From Cyclobacterium jeungdonense (lineage in GTDB: Bacteria; Bacteroidota; Bacteroidia; Cytophagales; Cyclobacteriaceae), in contig NZ_WMCD01000004.1 in the NCBI RefSeq assembly GCF_010994275.1, forward strand, positions 1 through 64,000: 64,000 bases of DNA, read 5' to 3'. A program made the translations under genes and the position numbers. Shown one piece after another: positions 8,649 through 17,957 of the stretch. The notes beneath the pieces are model-generated. The model was not told the DNA's origin and ran no database searches. It worked only from the letters and a program-made list of their open reading frames with translations. Each line of letters starts with the position of its first letter. The first letter of the stretch is position 1.

Positions 8649-9986
8649 TTAGGGGGAAGTGGTGTTCTTATTTCGACTTAATGAAGAAAATTCGGCAATT
8701 GGTTCGCCCTCCTCCTGGCTGCTATCCAGGTTCCTTTTCCCATTCAACTCTTCCAATAAATTGACAGTTAGGTTTTCTCCCCAGTTAGGCGTATTTAAAT
8801 AAACGTATTCCCCTTCGCTCAATCCCTTTTCAATGACCACATCGTTGTTATTTGTCATCCCTAAAAGAACTTCCTGCTTGACCCCGTTTCGAAGGTAAAC
8901 ATAATTTATACTGTCGTTTTCAACATTAACAGCCTCCAAAGGAACATATATCACATCATTCAACTGGTCTGCAATGATGGAATTACTGGAAGTCATGGAA
9001 GGCCGTAGCATGGGGTCACTTTCGTTTACTACCACCATTACTTCAAATACTTTTGCATCCGAATTAGGCCTTTGTTGCCCGACATTGGCAACTTTTGTAA
9101 CCTCTCCGGTATAATTTTTATCAGGAAAGGCATCCATTCCCAATTCTACCCTCTGTCCAACTTTTACCCTCCGGATATCTACCTCATTTACATAGGTAAT
9201 GCTTTGCATGGTGGACAAATCCGGCAACGTTGCCACCACAGGGTTCCAAGTGCTTATTTGAGAGCCTTCTTTCACTTTACTACCCCTATAATCTACATAA
9301 ATCACCATTCCATCCTGCGGAGCGGTTACGACAAACTTATCGAGTACTTCCTCCATTTGCCTAACTTCCAATTGATCTTCCCGAAGGTCAGCCGCAATTT
9401 CCATCATTCTAGCCTTCTCCTGCAGGGTTTTGATTCGGTACCGCTCTCTTGCCTGATCCAGCTCTCGCCTAGCTTTTTCTAAATTGTACTCGTTTTGCTT
9501 GATAATCGCTGGCGGTTCAAACTGCGACTGCTCCAATATCAATTCCTGCTCTTGTACAATGTATTCCTGATTTAGAATATTGTCGCGCTCCACTCGTAAA
9601 TTCAGTGAGGTATCCAGTTGGATTTGCTCGTACTGGGCCTTTGTTTGTTCCAAATCCAAACGGCTATCTTCCAACCGGCCAAAAAGTTCGGTTTTGTCAA
9701 TGGAACAAATAAAATCTCCTTTTTCAACCAAAGTACCCTCGTCCACCATCTTATCGATGGTAAAATTCCCGATCCTGAAACGACGTGCCTCTGCCGGGCC
9801 AAACACTTGTACCGACCGAAGTGCTTCTAATTCTCCCGAAGTTGTTATCTCTACCCGAAATTCGCCTTTATTGACAGTAGCCAGTATATCATTCTCTACC
9901 CCAGCACTTCCTGAGGCAAAGAAGAAGTACAAAGCGCCGATGACGACAATACTTCCGATAGCTACATAAATTAAATTCTTTTTCAT
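8649..9986 (-). CDS. periplasmic adaptor protein, HlyD/MacA family
   Basis: The 445-residue protein has an N-terminal membrane anchor (about 5-25), a biotinyl-lipoyl-like half motif (about 45-100), a long coiled-coil hairpin (about 105-210, rich in Glu, Gln, Leu and Arg), the second lipoyl half (VVTAPQDGMVIYVDYRGSKVKEGS), a beta-barrel domain and a membrane-proximal domain. This is the layout of the adaptor that joins an inner-membrane pump to TolC. It is the first gene of the operon; the permease follows 44 bases downstream. A match to the -7 promoter consensus lies 22 bases upstream of its start. Confidence 0.9.
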   Translation of the reverse strand: MKKNLIYVAIGSIVVIGALYFFFASGSAGVENDILATVNKGEFRVEITTSGELEALRSVQVFGPAEARRFRIGNFTIDKMVDEGTLVEKGDFICSIDKTELFGRLEDSRLDLEQTKAQYEQIQLDTSLNLRVERDNILNQEYIVQEQELILEQSQFEPPAIIKQNEYNLEKARRELDQARERYRIKTLQEKARMMEIAADLREDQLEVRQMEEVLDKFVVTAPQDGMVIYVDYRGSKVKEGSQISTWNPVVATLPDLSTMQSITYVNEVDIRRVKVGQRVELGMDAFPDKNYTGEVTKVANVGQQRPNSDAKVFEVMVVVNESDPMLRPSMTSSNSIIADQLNDVIYVPLEAVNVENDSINYVYLRNGVKQEVLLGMTNNNDVVIEKGLSEGEYVYLNTPNWGENLTVNLLEELNGKRNLDSSQEEGEPIAEFSSLSRNKNTTSP

Positions 9987-10007
9987 TTTTTCTATTATTT
10001 ACGCATT

Positions 10008-10015
10008 CAAAGGTA
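10008..10015 (-). promoter_or_regulatory. candidate -7 element of the efflux operon
   Basis: On the minus strand TACCTTTG matches TAnnTTTG perfectly and equals the -7 octamer of the rRNA and tRNA-Arg promoters. No TTTG is found at the expected -33 distance, so strength and identity are uncertain. A start near 10001 would give a leader of about 15 bases. Confidence 0.4.
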
Positions 10016-10203
10016 ACCATTTCACCTACCAAGTCCTTCCCAATGAGCATGTTATTTGGCCATTGACATAAAAGATAATTACATACCTATCCTATTCGTT
10101 CTTATAAATTTAGCTCCGGCATCTGCGATACATAGCATTAAATCCATATGGTTTTAATCAGCTACAAACCGTTCTTTCTATTCTCATTTTCTATCTTTGC
10201 TCC

Positions 10204-10314
10204 ATGAAATCGAGCATGACGTACCCGTCACACACTGGGATGATTATAAGCCATGCGAGATTCTCCCGATTTAATATCGGGACAGGCTATGTGACCATTA
10301 AGAAACAATTATAA
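10204..10314 (+). CDS. possible 36-residue leader ORF before the zinc-ribbon methyltransferase
   Basis: An ATG at 10204 opens a 36-codon frame that ends at TAA 10312-10314, four bases before the methyltransferase ATG at 10319. A perfect TAnnTTTG element (TATCTTTG, 10193-10200) lies directly in front, which would place the transcript start at about 10206, just inside the first ATG; ATG codons at 10216 and 10240 are in the same frame. The peptide has no recognisable motif, and its middle overlaps a hairpin. It may be a leader peptide, or simply the chance reading of a structured 5' region. I cannot decide without comparative data. Confidence 0.25.
   Translation: MKSSMTYPSHTGMIISHARFSRFNIGTGYVTIKKQL
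10264..10282. repeat. inverted repeat TCCCGAT / ATCGGGA
   Basis: Seven bases pair perfectly around a 5-base loop in the 332-base gap between the efflux operon and the methyltransferase gene. There is no T tract, so it is not an obvious terminator. It could be part of a small dispersed palindromic repeat or a 5' leader structure. A similar CCCGATGG core forms the stem of the strong terminator at 59681. Confidence 0.45.
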
Positions 10315-10318
10315 TCAT

Positions 10319-11080
10319 ATGAAATCATTGATAAGTTGGACGATCAGGTACATTCCACGAAAATACCTTCAGCTATTCAGCCATGTTTTTTTGCGAATGG
10401 CATCTGTCTTTTACAAAGGAAATAAGGTTCGATGCCCCATATGCAGCAAGGGTTTCCGTAAGTTCTTGCCCTACGGCAGAGTGGCAAGAGAAAACGCTCT
10501 TTGCCCAAATTGCCTGGGCTTGGAAAGGCACCGGTTAATGTGGTTGTTTCTACAGGAGGAAACGGATTTTTTTACCCGCAATTTGAAGGTCCTTCACGTT
10601 GCACCGGAACTGTGCTTTCTAAAGCGGTTTGAGGCCCTTAAAAACCTGGACTACATTACCGGGGATTTAGAGTCTCCACTTGCTAAAATTAAAATGGACA
10701 TCCACCAGATCCCCTTTCCAGACAATACCTTTGACGTGATTTTTTGCAACCATGTGCTCGAACACGTGAAAAGCGATATCGATGCCTGTAAAGAAATCAA
10801 TCGGGTATTAAAACCTGACGGCTGGGGCATTTTGCAATCCCCTGTATACGAACTGGATAAAACCCTGGAAGACCCCAACATTACAGACCCTGTAGAAAGG
10901 GAAAGAGTTTTTGGCCAACGGGACCACGTGCGGAAGTACGGAAAGGATTATGCAGAAAGACTAAGCACATCTGGATTAAAAGTGACGGAGATCCCTTTTG
11001 TCAGGGATATAGACCCATCTCTCATCCAGAAACACGCTCTCCCTGAAACGGAAATGATCTATCGATGTAATAAAGGATAA
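10319..11080 (+). CDS. SAM-dependent methyltransferase with N-terminal zinc ribbon
   Basis: The protein has 253 residues. Residues 39-65 hold two CxxC pairs (Cys39, Cys42, Cys62, Cys65) with PICSKGF and LCPNC wording, a likely zinc ribbon. From about residue 88 a class I methyltransferase domain follows: VLHVAPE replaces the usual glycine-rich SAM loop, ITGDLESP marks the acidic residue after strand 2, and FDVIFCNHVLEHV is a typical methyltransferase_11 motif. Proteins of this build are often found in polysaccharide loci, and wecB lies next to it on the other strand, but the substrate is unknown. The first 35 residues are basic and hydrophobic and may be membrane-associated. Confidence 0.75.
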   Translation: MKSLISWTIRYIPRKYLQLFSHVFLRMASVFYKGNKVRCPICSKGFRKFLPYGRVARENALCPNCLGLERHRLMWLFLQEETDFFTRNLKVLHVAPELCFLKRFEALKNLDYITGDLESPLAKIKMDIHQIPFPDNTFDVIFCNHVLEHVKSDIDACKEINRVLKPDGWGILQSPVYELDKTLEDPNITDPVERERVFGQRDHVRKYGKDYAERLSTSGLKVTEIPFVRDIDPSLIQKHALPETEMIYRCNKG

Positions 11081-11120
11081 ATCCCGATTTTCATCGATCT
11101 TCCCATGTAAGTACGCTTCC

Positions 11121-12218
11121 TTACCCCAGCTTTTCCAATAGCACGTTTACAATTCTTCCGGCGGTTTTACCGTCCCATAAATGGGGCACCTGACCGGTTT
11201 TCCAGCTTCCGGAAAACAGTTTTTCCATTGCTGGTGGGATGGCTTTTGGATCCGTGCCCAACAATTCGTTTGTTCCCTGGGTGATAGTTTCCGGCCGTTC
11301 TGTATTATCCCTCAGTGTCATGCAGGGTATGCCCATAACCGTTGTTTCCTCAGTAATGCCTCCGGAATCGGTGACGACAGCCTTGGCTTTTTCTACCAGA
11401 TAATTGAATTCCAGGTACCCCAACGGATCAATCATGTGCAACCTGTCATGACTTATCCCAATATTCTGAAGCATTTTCTTCGTCCTGGGATGGACAGGAA
11501 ACACCAAGGGAAGATCCAAGGTATGATCCACAATTTTTTGAATGAGGTCCTTCAGCTTTTCTTCCTGATCTACGTTTGCCGGCCGGTGCAGCGTCATGAC
11601 CAAGTATTTTCCCTTTTCCAGTTTTAACTGGTCCCATATTTCCGGTTTTTGAAACCGTGACCGGTGTTTTAGCAAGGTATCTATCATGGTATTTCCCACA
11701 AAAAATATACGGTCTTCACCCACTCCGGAATTTTTGAGGTTCGTATTAGCGACTTCAGAAGTGGTAAAATAGTAGTTGGTAATACTATCGGTAACCATGC
11801 GGTTTATTTCTTCGGGCATAGACCAGTCACCGGAACGAATACCGGCTTCCACATGGGCCACTTTGACATGTAGTTTTTGGGCCGAAATGGCACATGCCAT
11901 TGTAGAGGTAACATCACCCACCACCAGGCAAAGATCTGGTTTGGCCGTATCCAGCAACAATTTTTCGTAGCCGACCATGATGGCTGCTGTTTGTTCTGCC
12001 TGGCTACCTCCGCCGGCACCCAAATTCACATCAGGTTCCGGAATACCCAGTTGCTCAAAAAAACTACCTGACATGTTTTTATCGTAATGCTGGCCGGTAT
12101 GAATCAACCGAAAAGTAATGCCCTTACCATCCGATGAGGCTGCTTTGATAGCATCGATGATGGGAGAAATTTTCATAAAATTGGGCCGCGCCCCTGCTAT
12201 TAAGTCTATCTGTATCAT
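11121..12218 (-). CDS. wecB: UDP-N-acetylglucosamine 2-epimerase (non-hydrolysing)
   Basis: WecB interconverts UDP-GlcNAc and UDP-ManNAc, supplying ManNAc or ManNAcA for surface polysaccharides. The 365-residue protein has the family hallmarks GARPNFMKISPII at 8-20, HTGQHYD at about 41-47, HVEAGIRSGDWSMPEEINR in the middle, TLHRPANVD, and the UDP-binding DSGGITEE with RDNTERPE near the C-terminus. Length matches the family (about 370). No dehydrogenase (WecC) lies next to it. It is convergent with the zinc-ribbon methyltransferase gene. Confidence 0.93.
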   Translation of the reverse strand: MIQIDLIAGARPNFMKISPIIDAIKAASSDGKGITFRLIHTGQHYDKNMSGSFFEQLGIPEPDVNLGAGGGSQAEQTAAIMVGYEKLLLDTAKPDLCLVVGDVTSTMACAISAQKLHVKVAHVEAGIRSGDWSMPEEINRMVTDSITNYYFTTSEVANTNLKNSGVGEDRIFFVGNTMIDTLLKHRSRFQKPEIWDQLKLEKGKYLVMTLHRPANVDQEEKLKDLIQKIVDHTLDLPLVFPVHPRTKKMLQNIGISHDRLHMIDPLGYLEFNYLVEKAKAVVTDSGGITEETTVMGIPCMTLRDNTERPETITQGTNELLGTDPKAIPPAMEKLFSGSWKTGQVPHLWDGKTAGRIVNVLLEKLG

Positions 12219-12317
12219 GAATTAAAAATTTTATTTCTCAAGTTTACCAAATTTATCGGAAAATAAGTGAAAAAAACACGTGAATTATTTCGAAAAATTC
12301 AAGGGAAAATGTACCTA

Positions 12318-13904
12318 TTACCTAAACGTTGGTGGCTTTCGGAATTGCGTTCCCTGTTCATATCCATAGGCTATTTCGAGTAATACCGGTTCGGACCAGG
12401 CGGTACCAAAAATGGAGATCCCTACGGGCAGGCCATCGATAAACCCCATTGGAAGTGTTATGTTTGGATATCCAGCATGGGCCGCTGGGGAGGAACTTCC
12501 CAGATGAAAAGCATCCCCATTGATCCGGTCTGTCTTCCAAGCCGGGCCTCCTGTGGGGGCTATTAGCGCATCCAATTCATGTTCCTCCAAGACCTTATCT
12601 ATTCCTTCTTCCCTGCTCATCCGCAGCAAAGAAGTGAGCGCCTCTCGATAAGCATCCTCCTCCAGGCTTCCTTTTTCCTGGGCCTGTTCCAAATACAATT
12701 GATTGTAATGCTTCAATTCAATACTGTCGTTTTTATTGAATGCAATTAATTCTTCCAGATTTTTTATTGGGGCATCCGGTCCCAAAGCGGCAAAATACCG
12801 GTTCAACCCATCTTTGTATTCATAGAGCATTACCTGCAGGGAATGAGCTCCGGTGCCCGGAGGTTCAATACGTTCAATGGGAATAATTACAGCCCCCTCC
12901 TTTTCCATGTGGGCAGCGGCTTCTTCCATTAGTTTGTCAACTTTAAAATGCCTCCCGGAAGGCCCTTTAAACCAGCCAATTCGCTTTCCTTTCAAACCGT
13001 CCTTATTTAAAAACTGCACGTAATCGAGTGAATAATTACCGGCACTTGCCAGTGTTTTTTCATCTTCAGGATCTACTCCCACCAAACTCCCAAGTGCCAT
13101 CGCGGCATCTTTCACGGTTCTTGCCATAGGCCCGGGAGTATCCTGGGTATCCGAAATAGGAATTACCCCTGACCGACTTACCAAGCCAACCGTAGGCTTG
13201 ATACCCACAATCCCATTTGCATGTGAAGGACACACGATCGATCCATTGGTCTCCGTTCCGATGGCCAGAACAGTCAAATTAGCGGATACCGCCACGGCAG
13301 AACCTGAACTGGACCCGCAAGGGTTTCTATCAAGGAAATAAGGGTTCTTTGTCTGCCCTCCCAATCCACTCCATCCACTGCTGGATAATTCTCCACGAAA
13401 GTTGGCCCACTCACTTAAATTGGCCTTCCCAAGAATGACGGCGCCTGATTGCCTCAGTTTTTTTGCGACAAAACTATCTTCCAAGGGTTGGGAACCTGCT
13501 AGCGCACGCGAGCCAGCCGTGGTAGCCATCGCATCCTGAGTATCCAGATTGTCCTTTAAAAGTACGGGAATCCCAAATAAAGCCCCTGTTGCCTGCCCAG
13601 AAGCTTGAAGCCGATCAAGGGAATCTGCTATTTTCAAGGCATCCGGATTGATCTGTAATACAGCATTTAGCTCAGGGCCGGATTGGTCAATCGCCGCAAT
13701 CCTTTCCAGGTAAGCCGTTACTACTGCTCTTACGGTGAGTGTGCCATTTGCATATCCCTCCTGGAAATCTTCAATTCCCCACTCCTCATATGCGAATTCC
13801 TCAGCTGAATTTTCCTTTTCATCTGAACCCTCGCAAGCAAAAACGGCCAGCGGAATCAGCCATTGAAAGAGATATTTTATTCTGAAATTATTAACCATGC
13901 TCAT
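12318..13904 (-). CDS. amidase-signature family lipoprotein
   Basis: The 528-residue protein starts with a lipoprotein signal (LAVFAC, lipid-accepting Cys24), so it should be anchored in the envelope. The amidase-signature domain covers about 45-520. The catalytic Ser-cisSer-Lys triad can be placed at Lys117 (LLKDN), Ser199 in the NPCGSSSGSA loop, and the nucleophile Ser222 in GTETNGSI. The family hydrolyses amide bonds of many kinds; GatA is a relative, but a lipobox and the absence of gatB/gatC argue for a secreted hydrolase instead. The substrate cannot be inferred. The start could also be Met3. It lies 16 bases downstream of a methyltransferase gene in the same direction. Confidence 0.88.
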   Translation of the reverse strand: MSMVNNFRIKYLFQWLIPLAVFACEGSDEKENSAEEFAYEEWGIEDFQEGYANGTLTVRAVVTAYLERIAAIDQSGPELNAVLQINPDALKIADSLDRLQASGQATGALFGIPVLLKDNLDTQDAMATTAGSRALAGSQPLEDSFVAKKLRQSGAVILGKANLSEWANFRGELSSSGWSGLGGQTKNPYFLDRNPCGSSSGSAVAVSANLTVLAIGTETNGSIVCPSHANGIVGIKPTVGLVSRSGVIPISDTQDTPGPMARTVKDAAMALGSLVGVDPEDEKTLASAGNYSLDYVQFLNKDGLKGKRIGWFKGPSGRHFKVDKLMEEAAAHMEKEGAVIIPIERIEPPGTGAHSLQVMLYEYKDGLNRYFAALGPDAPIKNLEELIAFNKNDSIELKHYNQLYLEQAQEKGSLEEDAYREALTSLLRMSREEGIDKVLEEHELDALIAPTGGPAWKTDRINGDAFHLGSSSPAAHAGYPNITLPMGFIDGLPVGISIFGTAWSEPVLLEIAYGYEQGTQFRKPPTFR

Positions 13905-13920
13905 ATATCATTCAAATATT

Positions 13921-14535
13921 TCAATCCACTTTTGTACCTACGGCACGTACCAATACCGATTTTCCTGCATGAAAAGCACCTTCCTCAAGGAATGCGGTCA
14001 CCTCTTCTAGCAACTCCCATTGGAACTCGGGGAAATCCTCACGAATGATTTCACGGGAAAAAAGCATTCCCTCTTCCCTAGGTCCACCTGCTTTTGGATT
14101 GGCCCGGCTCAACTCAATATGAGCTTTGGCGAATCCTTCTAAAATTAATTTTCCGCCGGGCTTGACATAAGAGGCAAGTTTCCGGTGGTAGGCATGCCTT
14201 ACCTTTTCAGGAAAATGAGCGAAAAATAAACCTAAAAGATCAAACGATTCCTTTTTATACCTCACATGTTCAAGATCACTGACAAGGTACTCAATCTTTA
14301 CCTGTTCCTTATCTGCAAGCTTTTCGGCTTTTTTTCTACCTTCTTCACTCCAGTCGAAGGCAGAAACATCCCATCCCAATTTGGCCGCAAATACCGCATT
14401 CCTACCCTCTCCTTCTGCTGGCAGAATTAGTTTTCCCGGCTCCAGCGAACCTATTTTTGAAGTAAAAAAAGCATTTGGCGCTTCCCCATAAACATATTCC
14501 TTGGACTTATACCTTTCGTCCCAAAATGTTTTCAT
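13921..14535 (-). CDS. SAM-dependent methyltransferase, TehB/TPMT-like
   Basis: The 204-residue protein begins FWDERYKSKEYVYGEAPN, a start shared by many small class I methyltransferases of the TehB and thiopurine-methyltransferase-like group. The SAM motif is LILPAEGEGRNAVFAAKLG (about 36-54), followed by VSAFDWSEEGRKKAEKLA. KPGGKLILEGF (about 125-135) is the usual post-motif. Such enzymes can methylate tellurite, thiols or other small molecules; the substrate here is unknown. It probably forms a two-gene unit with the downstream amidase (16-base gap). Confidence 0.78.
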   Translation of the reverse strand: MKTFWDERYKSKEYVYGEAPNAFFTSKIGSLEPGKLILPAEGEGRNAVFAAKLGWDVSAFDWSEEGRKKAEKLADKEQVKIEYLVSDLEHVRYKKESFDLLGLFFAHFPEKVRHAYHRKLASYVKPGGKLILEGFAKAHIELSRANPKAGGPREEGMLFSREIIREDFPEFQWELLEEVTAFLEEGAFHAGKSVLVRAVGTKVD

Positions 14536-14643
14536 CCCTTTTGTTTTTTATGTTGGCTGCAAGTTTGTAGTTTTCTATTACTGAATTTAGCTGGATATTA
14601 GTAGATACTTAGCCTCTTAGAAAAGCAAAATTTACCAATAAAA

Positions 14644-15177
14644 ATGAAATTGTCACTGATTTATCTCATTTTCCTCATGTTCCTGGGGATCTCCCCTTCC
14701 ATGAGCCAGGAAGACTCTTTTCTAAGAGATTTCTTGATTAGATGGGAACAATCCAGGAATTATTTTATTGAAGTTGCCAATGCAATGCCTGAAGAAATCT
14801 ATTTCCAAACTCCCTACCCAGAGGGAATGAACTTTGCCGAACAGATGATGCATGTAGGGGCAATCATTGACTGGCATGCTTTTAGTAAATTTGGAGGTAG
14901 TAATTCCGGTATTCGATGGGAGGATTTCCAACCCGAAGGTAAAAGCAAGAAACAGTTGATACAACTGGTCTCCCATGAGTTTGAGCGTGCTGCCATTTTA
15001 ATTGGTGAATTTGACCCGGAAAAGCTTGATGAAACTGTTTCCTACGCTTCCTTTATTCGTACCAAAAGGCAATTTCTCCTACTTCTGGCGGATCATGTCA
15101 GCCACCACCGCGCACAGATGATTGTACTTCTCCGACTCCAAAATATCGAACCACCTAATTACATCAATTACCAATAA
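14644..15177 (+). CDS. exported DinB-like four-helix protein
   Basis: The protein of 177 residues has a signal peptide (about 1-21, ending SMSQ) and then a DinB/YfiT-type four-helix bundle. The three histidines that bind a metal in this fold are present: His70 (EQMMHVGAI) and the pair His151 and His155 in HVSHHRAQ near the C-terminus. DinB-like proteins include thiol S-transferases and enzymes of unknown role. An exported form is common in Bacteroidota. Its last 14 bases overlap the end of the convergent 887-residue cargo gene. Confidence 0.8.
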   Translation: MKLSLIYLIFLMFLGISPSMSQEDSFLRDFLIRWEQSRNYFIEVANAMPEEIYFQTPYPEGMNFAEQMMHVGAIIDWHAFSKFGGSNSGIRWEDFQPEGKSKKQLIQLVSHEFERAAILIGEFDPEKLDETVSYASFIRTKRQFLLLLADHVSHHRAQMIVLLRLQNIEPPNYINYQ

Positions 15178-17827
15178 CGGTAAGTGACCTTTTCTCCGAT
15201 TTTTCAATTCCCAGGTCGTCACTACTGTAATTTACGATTACCGAATAGGTACCATCTATGACCTTATTTCCATTTATGAATCCATTCCATGAACAGGCAG
15301 GACTTGCCTGACCACCGTCTAACTCTTCACAATAAAAAATTAACGCCCCGTTTCGGTTGTAAATAAATACTTCCACCCGATCTATTTCGGGTGCTGCGTA
15401 GACCGTAAACTCCCTTTGAGGATCCCCGGGCACAAGTGCATTTGGGTATCGGATCAAAATGAAGCAGTTTTCTTCTACAGAAAACGCCTGTTCCAGAGGG
15501 CAGCCCGAAGCATCCACCACTTCCAGCCGGTAATTTCCAGGTGACGAGGGCATGTAGCTGGCTGATTCACTCAGCAAACTATCTTCCAGATACCATGCAT
15601 AGGCTTCAAAATCACCCGGCTCAAGCGTGGGTCTACGGTTTTCAGCACTGCATAAAGTATAGGAATTTGCTAAATCGATGGGTGCAGGAATTATTTCTTC
15701 CACCTCGTACACCGCACCGTACAGCCTGCAATTAATTTCATTTCTCAAAACCAGTTCATAAACGCCAGGCTCATCTACCTCCATTTCTAACTGGTCGTCG
15801 TACTCAAAAAGCCAGGTATTGTCCCCATTTTCGTCTATTTTATACCACTCCACCTTATCTACTGTCTCTCCTGTTACCTCGGCTTTTAACACCGATACAG
15901 CGCCTTCTCCGCAAATAGGGCTGCCCTCAATGAAAGCGGAGGCATTGTTCTCAGGTATAGTAACTTCAAAAGTAATAGGAGCCACGGGGCAGGCACTACT
16001 TCCGCGGGGCTGTACTTCCAATAGAAAATTGCCTGTGGAAGGGGGGAAAAATTCCAATTCCCTTGCCAAAATGGTTCTGTCTTCAGTCATCCAACGAATA
16101 ATAACCTCATTGGGATTTTTTCCAAAAAGCTCCACGCCAAATATTTGGTTTCCAAAGCAGTTGATGATACGTTGGTTGACATCGTATTCCAACGGTTCGT
16201 TGACAGTCACTTCTATTAATCTGGTCCTGGGACAAAGGGTGGAAGCAGCATCTTCCGGTCGGCCAATCAGGCGGTAAGTCCCGGCTTGGTCAATGGGGAA
16301 CCCCTCTTCCTCCAAGGCTACCTCGCTACCATCAGGAGCGAGCATTTGGAATGAAAGGGCTTGGCCGGTATCGGGAGCAAGAGAATACCGCTGACAAACG
16401 TTTAATTCAGCGGGAACCGAGAAACTGACCTGCCTGGCACCTATCATCCTATATGTTTGCGACTTGGTACTGCTACAGGCATTTTCATCACTCACACTCA
16501 CAGTGTAGCTTCCATTTGGTACTTCTACTTCCACGCGGGTTTCATTTTGGAAATCCCCTTCATAGATCCTGCCATTTTCGCCTGCGATACGGTACGTACC
16601 TGAAACCGACAACCCCATAAAATCCAAAAACAGTACGCCACTTGCTAGTCCTGTATTAGAGCAAGTGGAAGGAACTGAGGTAACCTCAAAATCAATACCT
16701 TCTGCTGGATTTTCATTTTCGATACTAATGGATCGCGTAACATCACAAGAACCTGCACTGGCAGTAATGGTGTAGATCTTTGGTTCAAGACCGGTAATGG
16801 TTCTCTTTTCTCCTGCAGCAATCTGGTTGATAATGACTTCTTCCCCTCCTGCAATTCTAACAGAATTGAGCGGCGAATTGGCCTGGATCTCAATAACCCC
16901 TGTGGGCGATTGGCAACTTTCAGCATCACTTAACTTGGTAACCGTAAAATCCGGGGCATTTCTAACTTCAAGATCAAAAGCGTACTCCACGTCACAACCT
17001 GGTCTATCGGGATCCTCTATGCTAAAATAAACCGTATAAGCTCCCACCCCGTCCAGTTCGTCTGTATCGAGTGTCAGTTCGAAGGCATCTTCAATAAACG
17101 TTTTTTCCGGCGACCCATTTTTTTGGAAAAACCAGGAAGCAAGGTAGGGAGCGTCGGGACGATAATTAACCGTACTGCCTAAACAAGCCACAGAAGCCGA
17201 AGGCACCACATTGACGGAAATGGAAGGCCCTACAAAAGTGGTGGCAACAGCTTCACAGGCCACTGAACTAACCTTTGCGTAATACCTGCCAGGTTCCGTG
17301 GCAAGATAGGTGTTTCCAGTTCCAATCACGGCGTTGGACGGGTTGAGCCACTCTATTGTATACCTTCCGCTATTCGCGTCCACCGGATCCAGAGCTTGCA
17401 ACATCACCGGCTCGCTGCCGCAATAAACCACATCAGGAGGCAACACAAAGGAGGGCCCACGTTCTACTGTAACGGTTTGTGATTCTTGATAGTAGTTTTG
17501 ATTACCACCCCTTATTACTCGCAAACTGACCGTAAACAGGCCTGTAGAGGTAAAGGGAAAAGAGATTTCACTGGACTCCTCACCACCTGACTCGTAGAAT
17601 ATCTCAAATCCTGTAGCATCGGTAATACTCCAAATATATCGGTCTGTAATCGGATCACCACCTGCTGAAAAATCTGCATAAGCAAAACCGCCATTCAGAC
17701 ACACTCCCCCCGGTCCTTCCAAAAGGGGTTCGATAAAATCGATCTTTGATAGGCCTTCATTAATCTCAAAGCCGGCAAGTACCATTGCCGGTATTGAGAA
17801 AAACATAATTAGAAACCGAACTGACAC
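15164..17827 (-). CDS. T9SS cargo protein with PKD/Ig-like domains and type B (CHU_C) tail
   Basis: The 887-residue protein has a signal peptide (about 1-19), an N-terminal PKD-like domain (about 38-125), then a series of Ig-like or SprB-like beta modules with Cys-bounded repeats. It ends in a 96-residue gliding-motility-associated C-terminal domain (792-887) with IRYPNALVPGD, VEVFIYNRNGALIF, CSWNGFINGNKV and DGTYSVIV. That tail is the type B sorting signal of the type IX secretion system, so the protein should be exported across the outer membrane. It closely parallels the last 700 residues of the 1709-residue protein at 18714-23843 but lacks the propeller modules. The start is GTG at 17827; an ATG seven codons in is an alternative. 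Confidence 0.85.
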   Translation of the reverse strand: MSVRFLIMFFSIPAMVLAGFEINEGLSKIDFIEPLLEGPGGVCLNGGFAYADFSAGGDPITDRYIWSITDATGFEIFYESGGEESSEISFPFTSTGLFTVSLRVIRGGNQNYYQESQTVTVERGPSFVLPPDVVYCGSEPVMLQALDPVDANSGRYTIEWLNPSNAVIGTGNTYLATEPGRYYAKVSSVACEAVATTFVGPSISVNVVPSASVACLGSTVNYRPDAPYLASWFFQKNGSPEKTFIEDAFELTLDTDELDGVGAYTVYFSIEDPDRPGCDVEYAFDLEVRNAPDFTVTKLSDAESCQSPTGVIEIQANSPLNSVRIAGGEEVIINQIAAGEKRTITGLEPKIYTITASAGSCDVTRSISIENENPAEGIDFEVTSVPSTCSNTGLASGVLFLDFMGLSVSGTYRIAGENGRIYEGDFQNETRVEVEVPNGSYTVSVSDENACSSTKSQTYRMIGARQVSFSVPAELNVCQRYSLAPDTGQALSFQMLAPDGSEVALEEEGFPIDQAGTYRLIGRPEDAASTLCPRTRLIEVTVNEPLEYDVNQRIINCFGNQIFGVELFGKNPNEVIIRWMTEDRTILARELEFFPPSTGNFLLEVQPRGSSACPVAPITFEVTIPENNASAFIEGSPICGEGAVSVLKAEVTGETVDKVEWYKIDENGDNTWLFEYDDQLEMEVDEPGVYELVLRNEINCRLYGAVYEVEEIIPAPIDLANSYTLCSAENRRPTLEPGDFEAYAWYLEDSLLSESASYMPSSPGNYRLEVVDASGCPLEQAFSVEENCFILIRYPNALVPGDPQREFTVYAAPEIDRVEVFIYNRNGALIFYCEELDGGQASPACSWNGFINGNKVIDGTYSVIVNYSSDDLGIEKSEKRSLTVIGN

Positions 17828-17957
17828 CTGAGCTTTTTAGAAACAATTGATCTGTTATGTGCTAAACTTATCAATAAATTGATAGCAGATATGATACCAA
17901 ACCGACTGAAGGTCTGAAAATAGTTGGGTTGTTTTTTTCCATGAATCAAAAAAGGAA

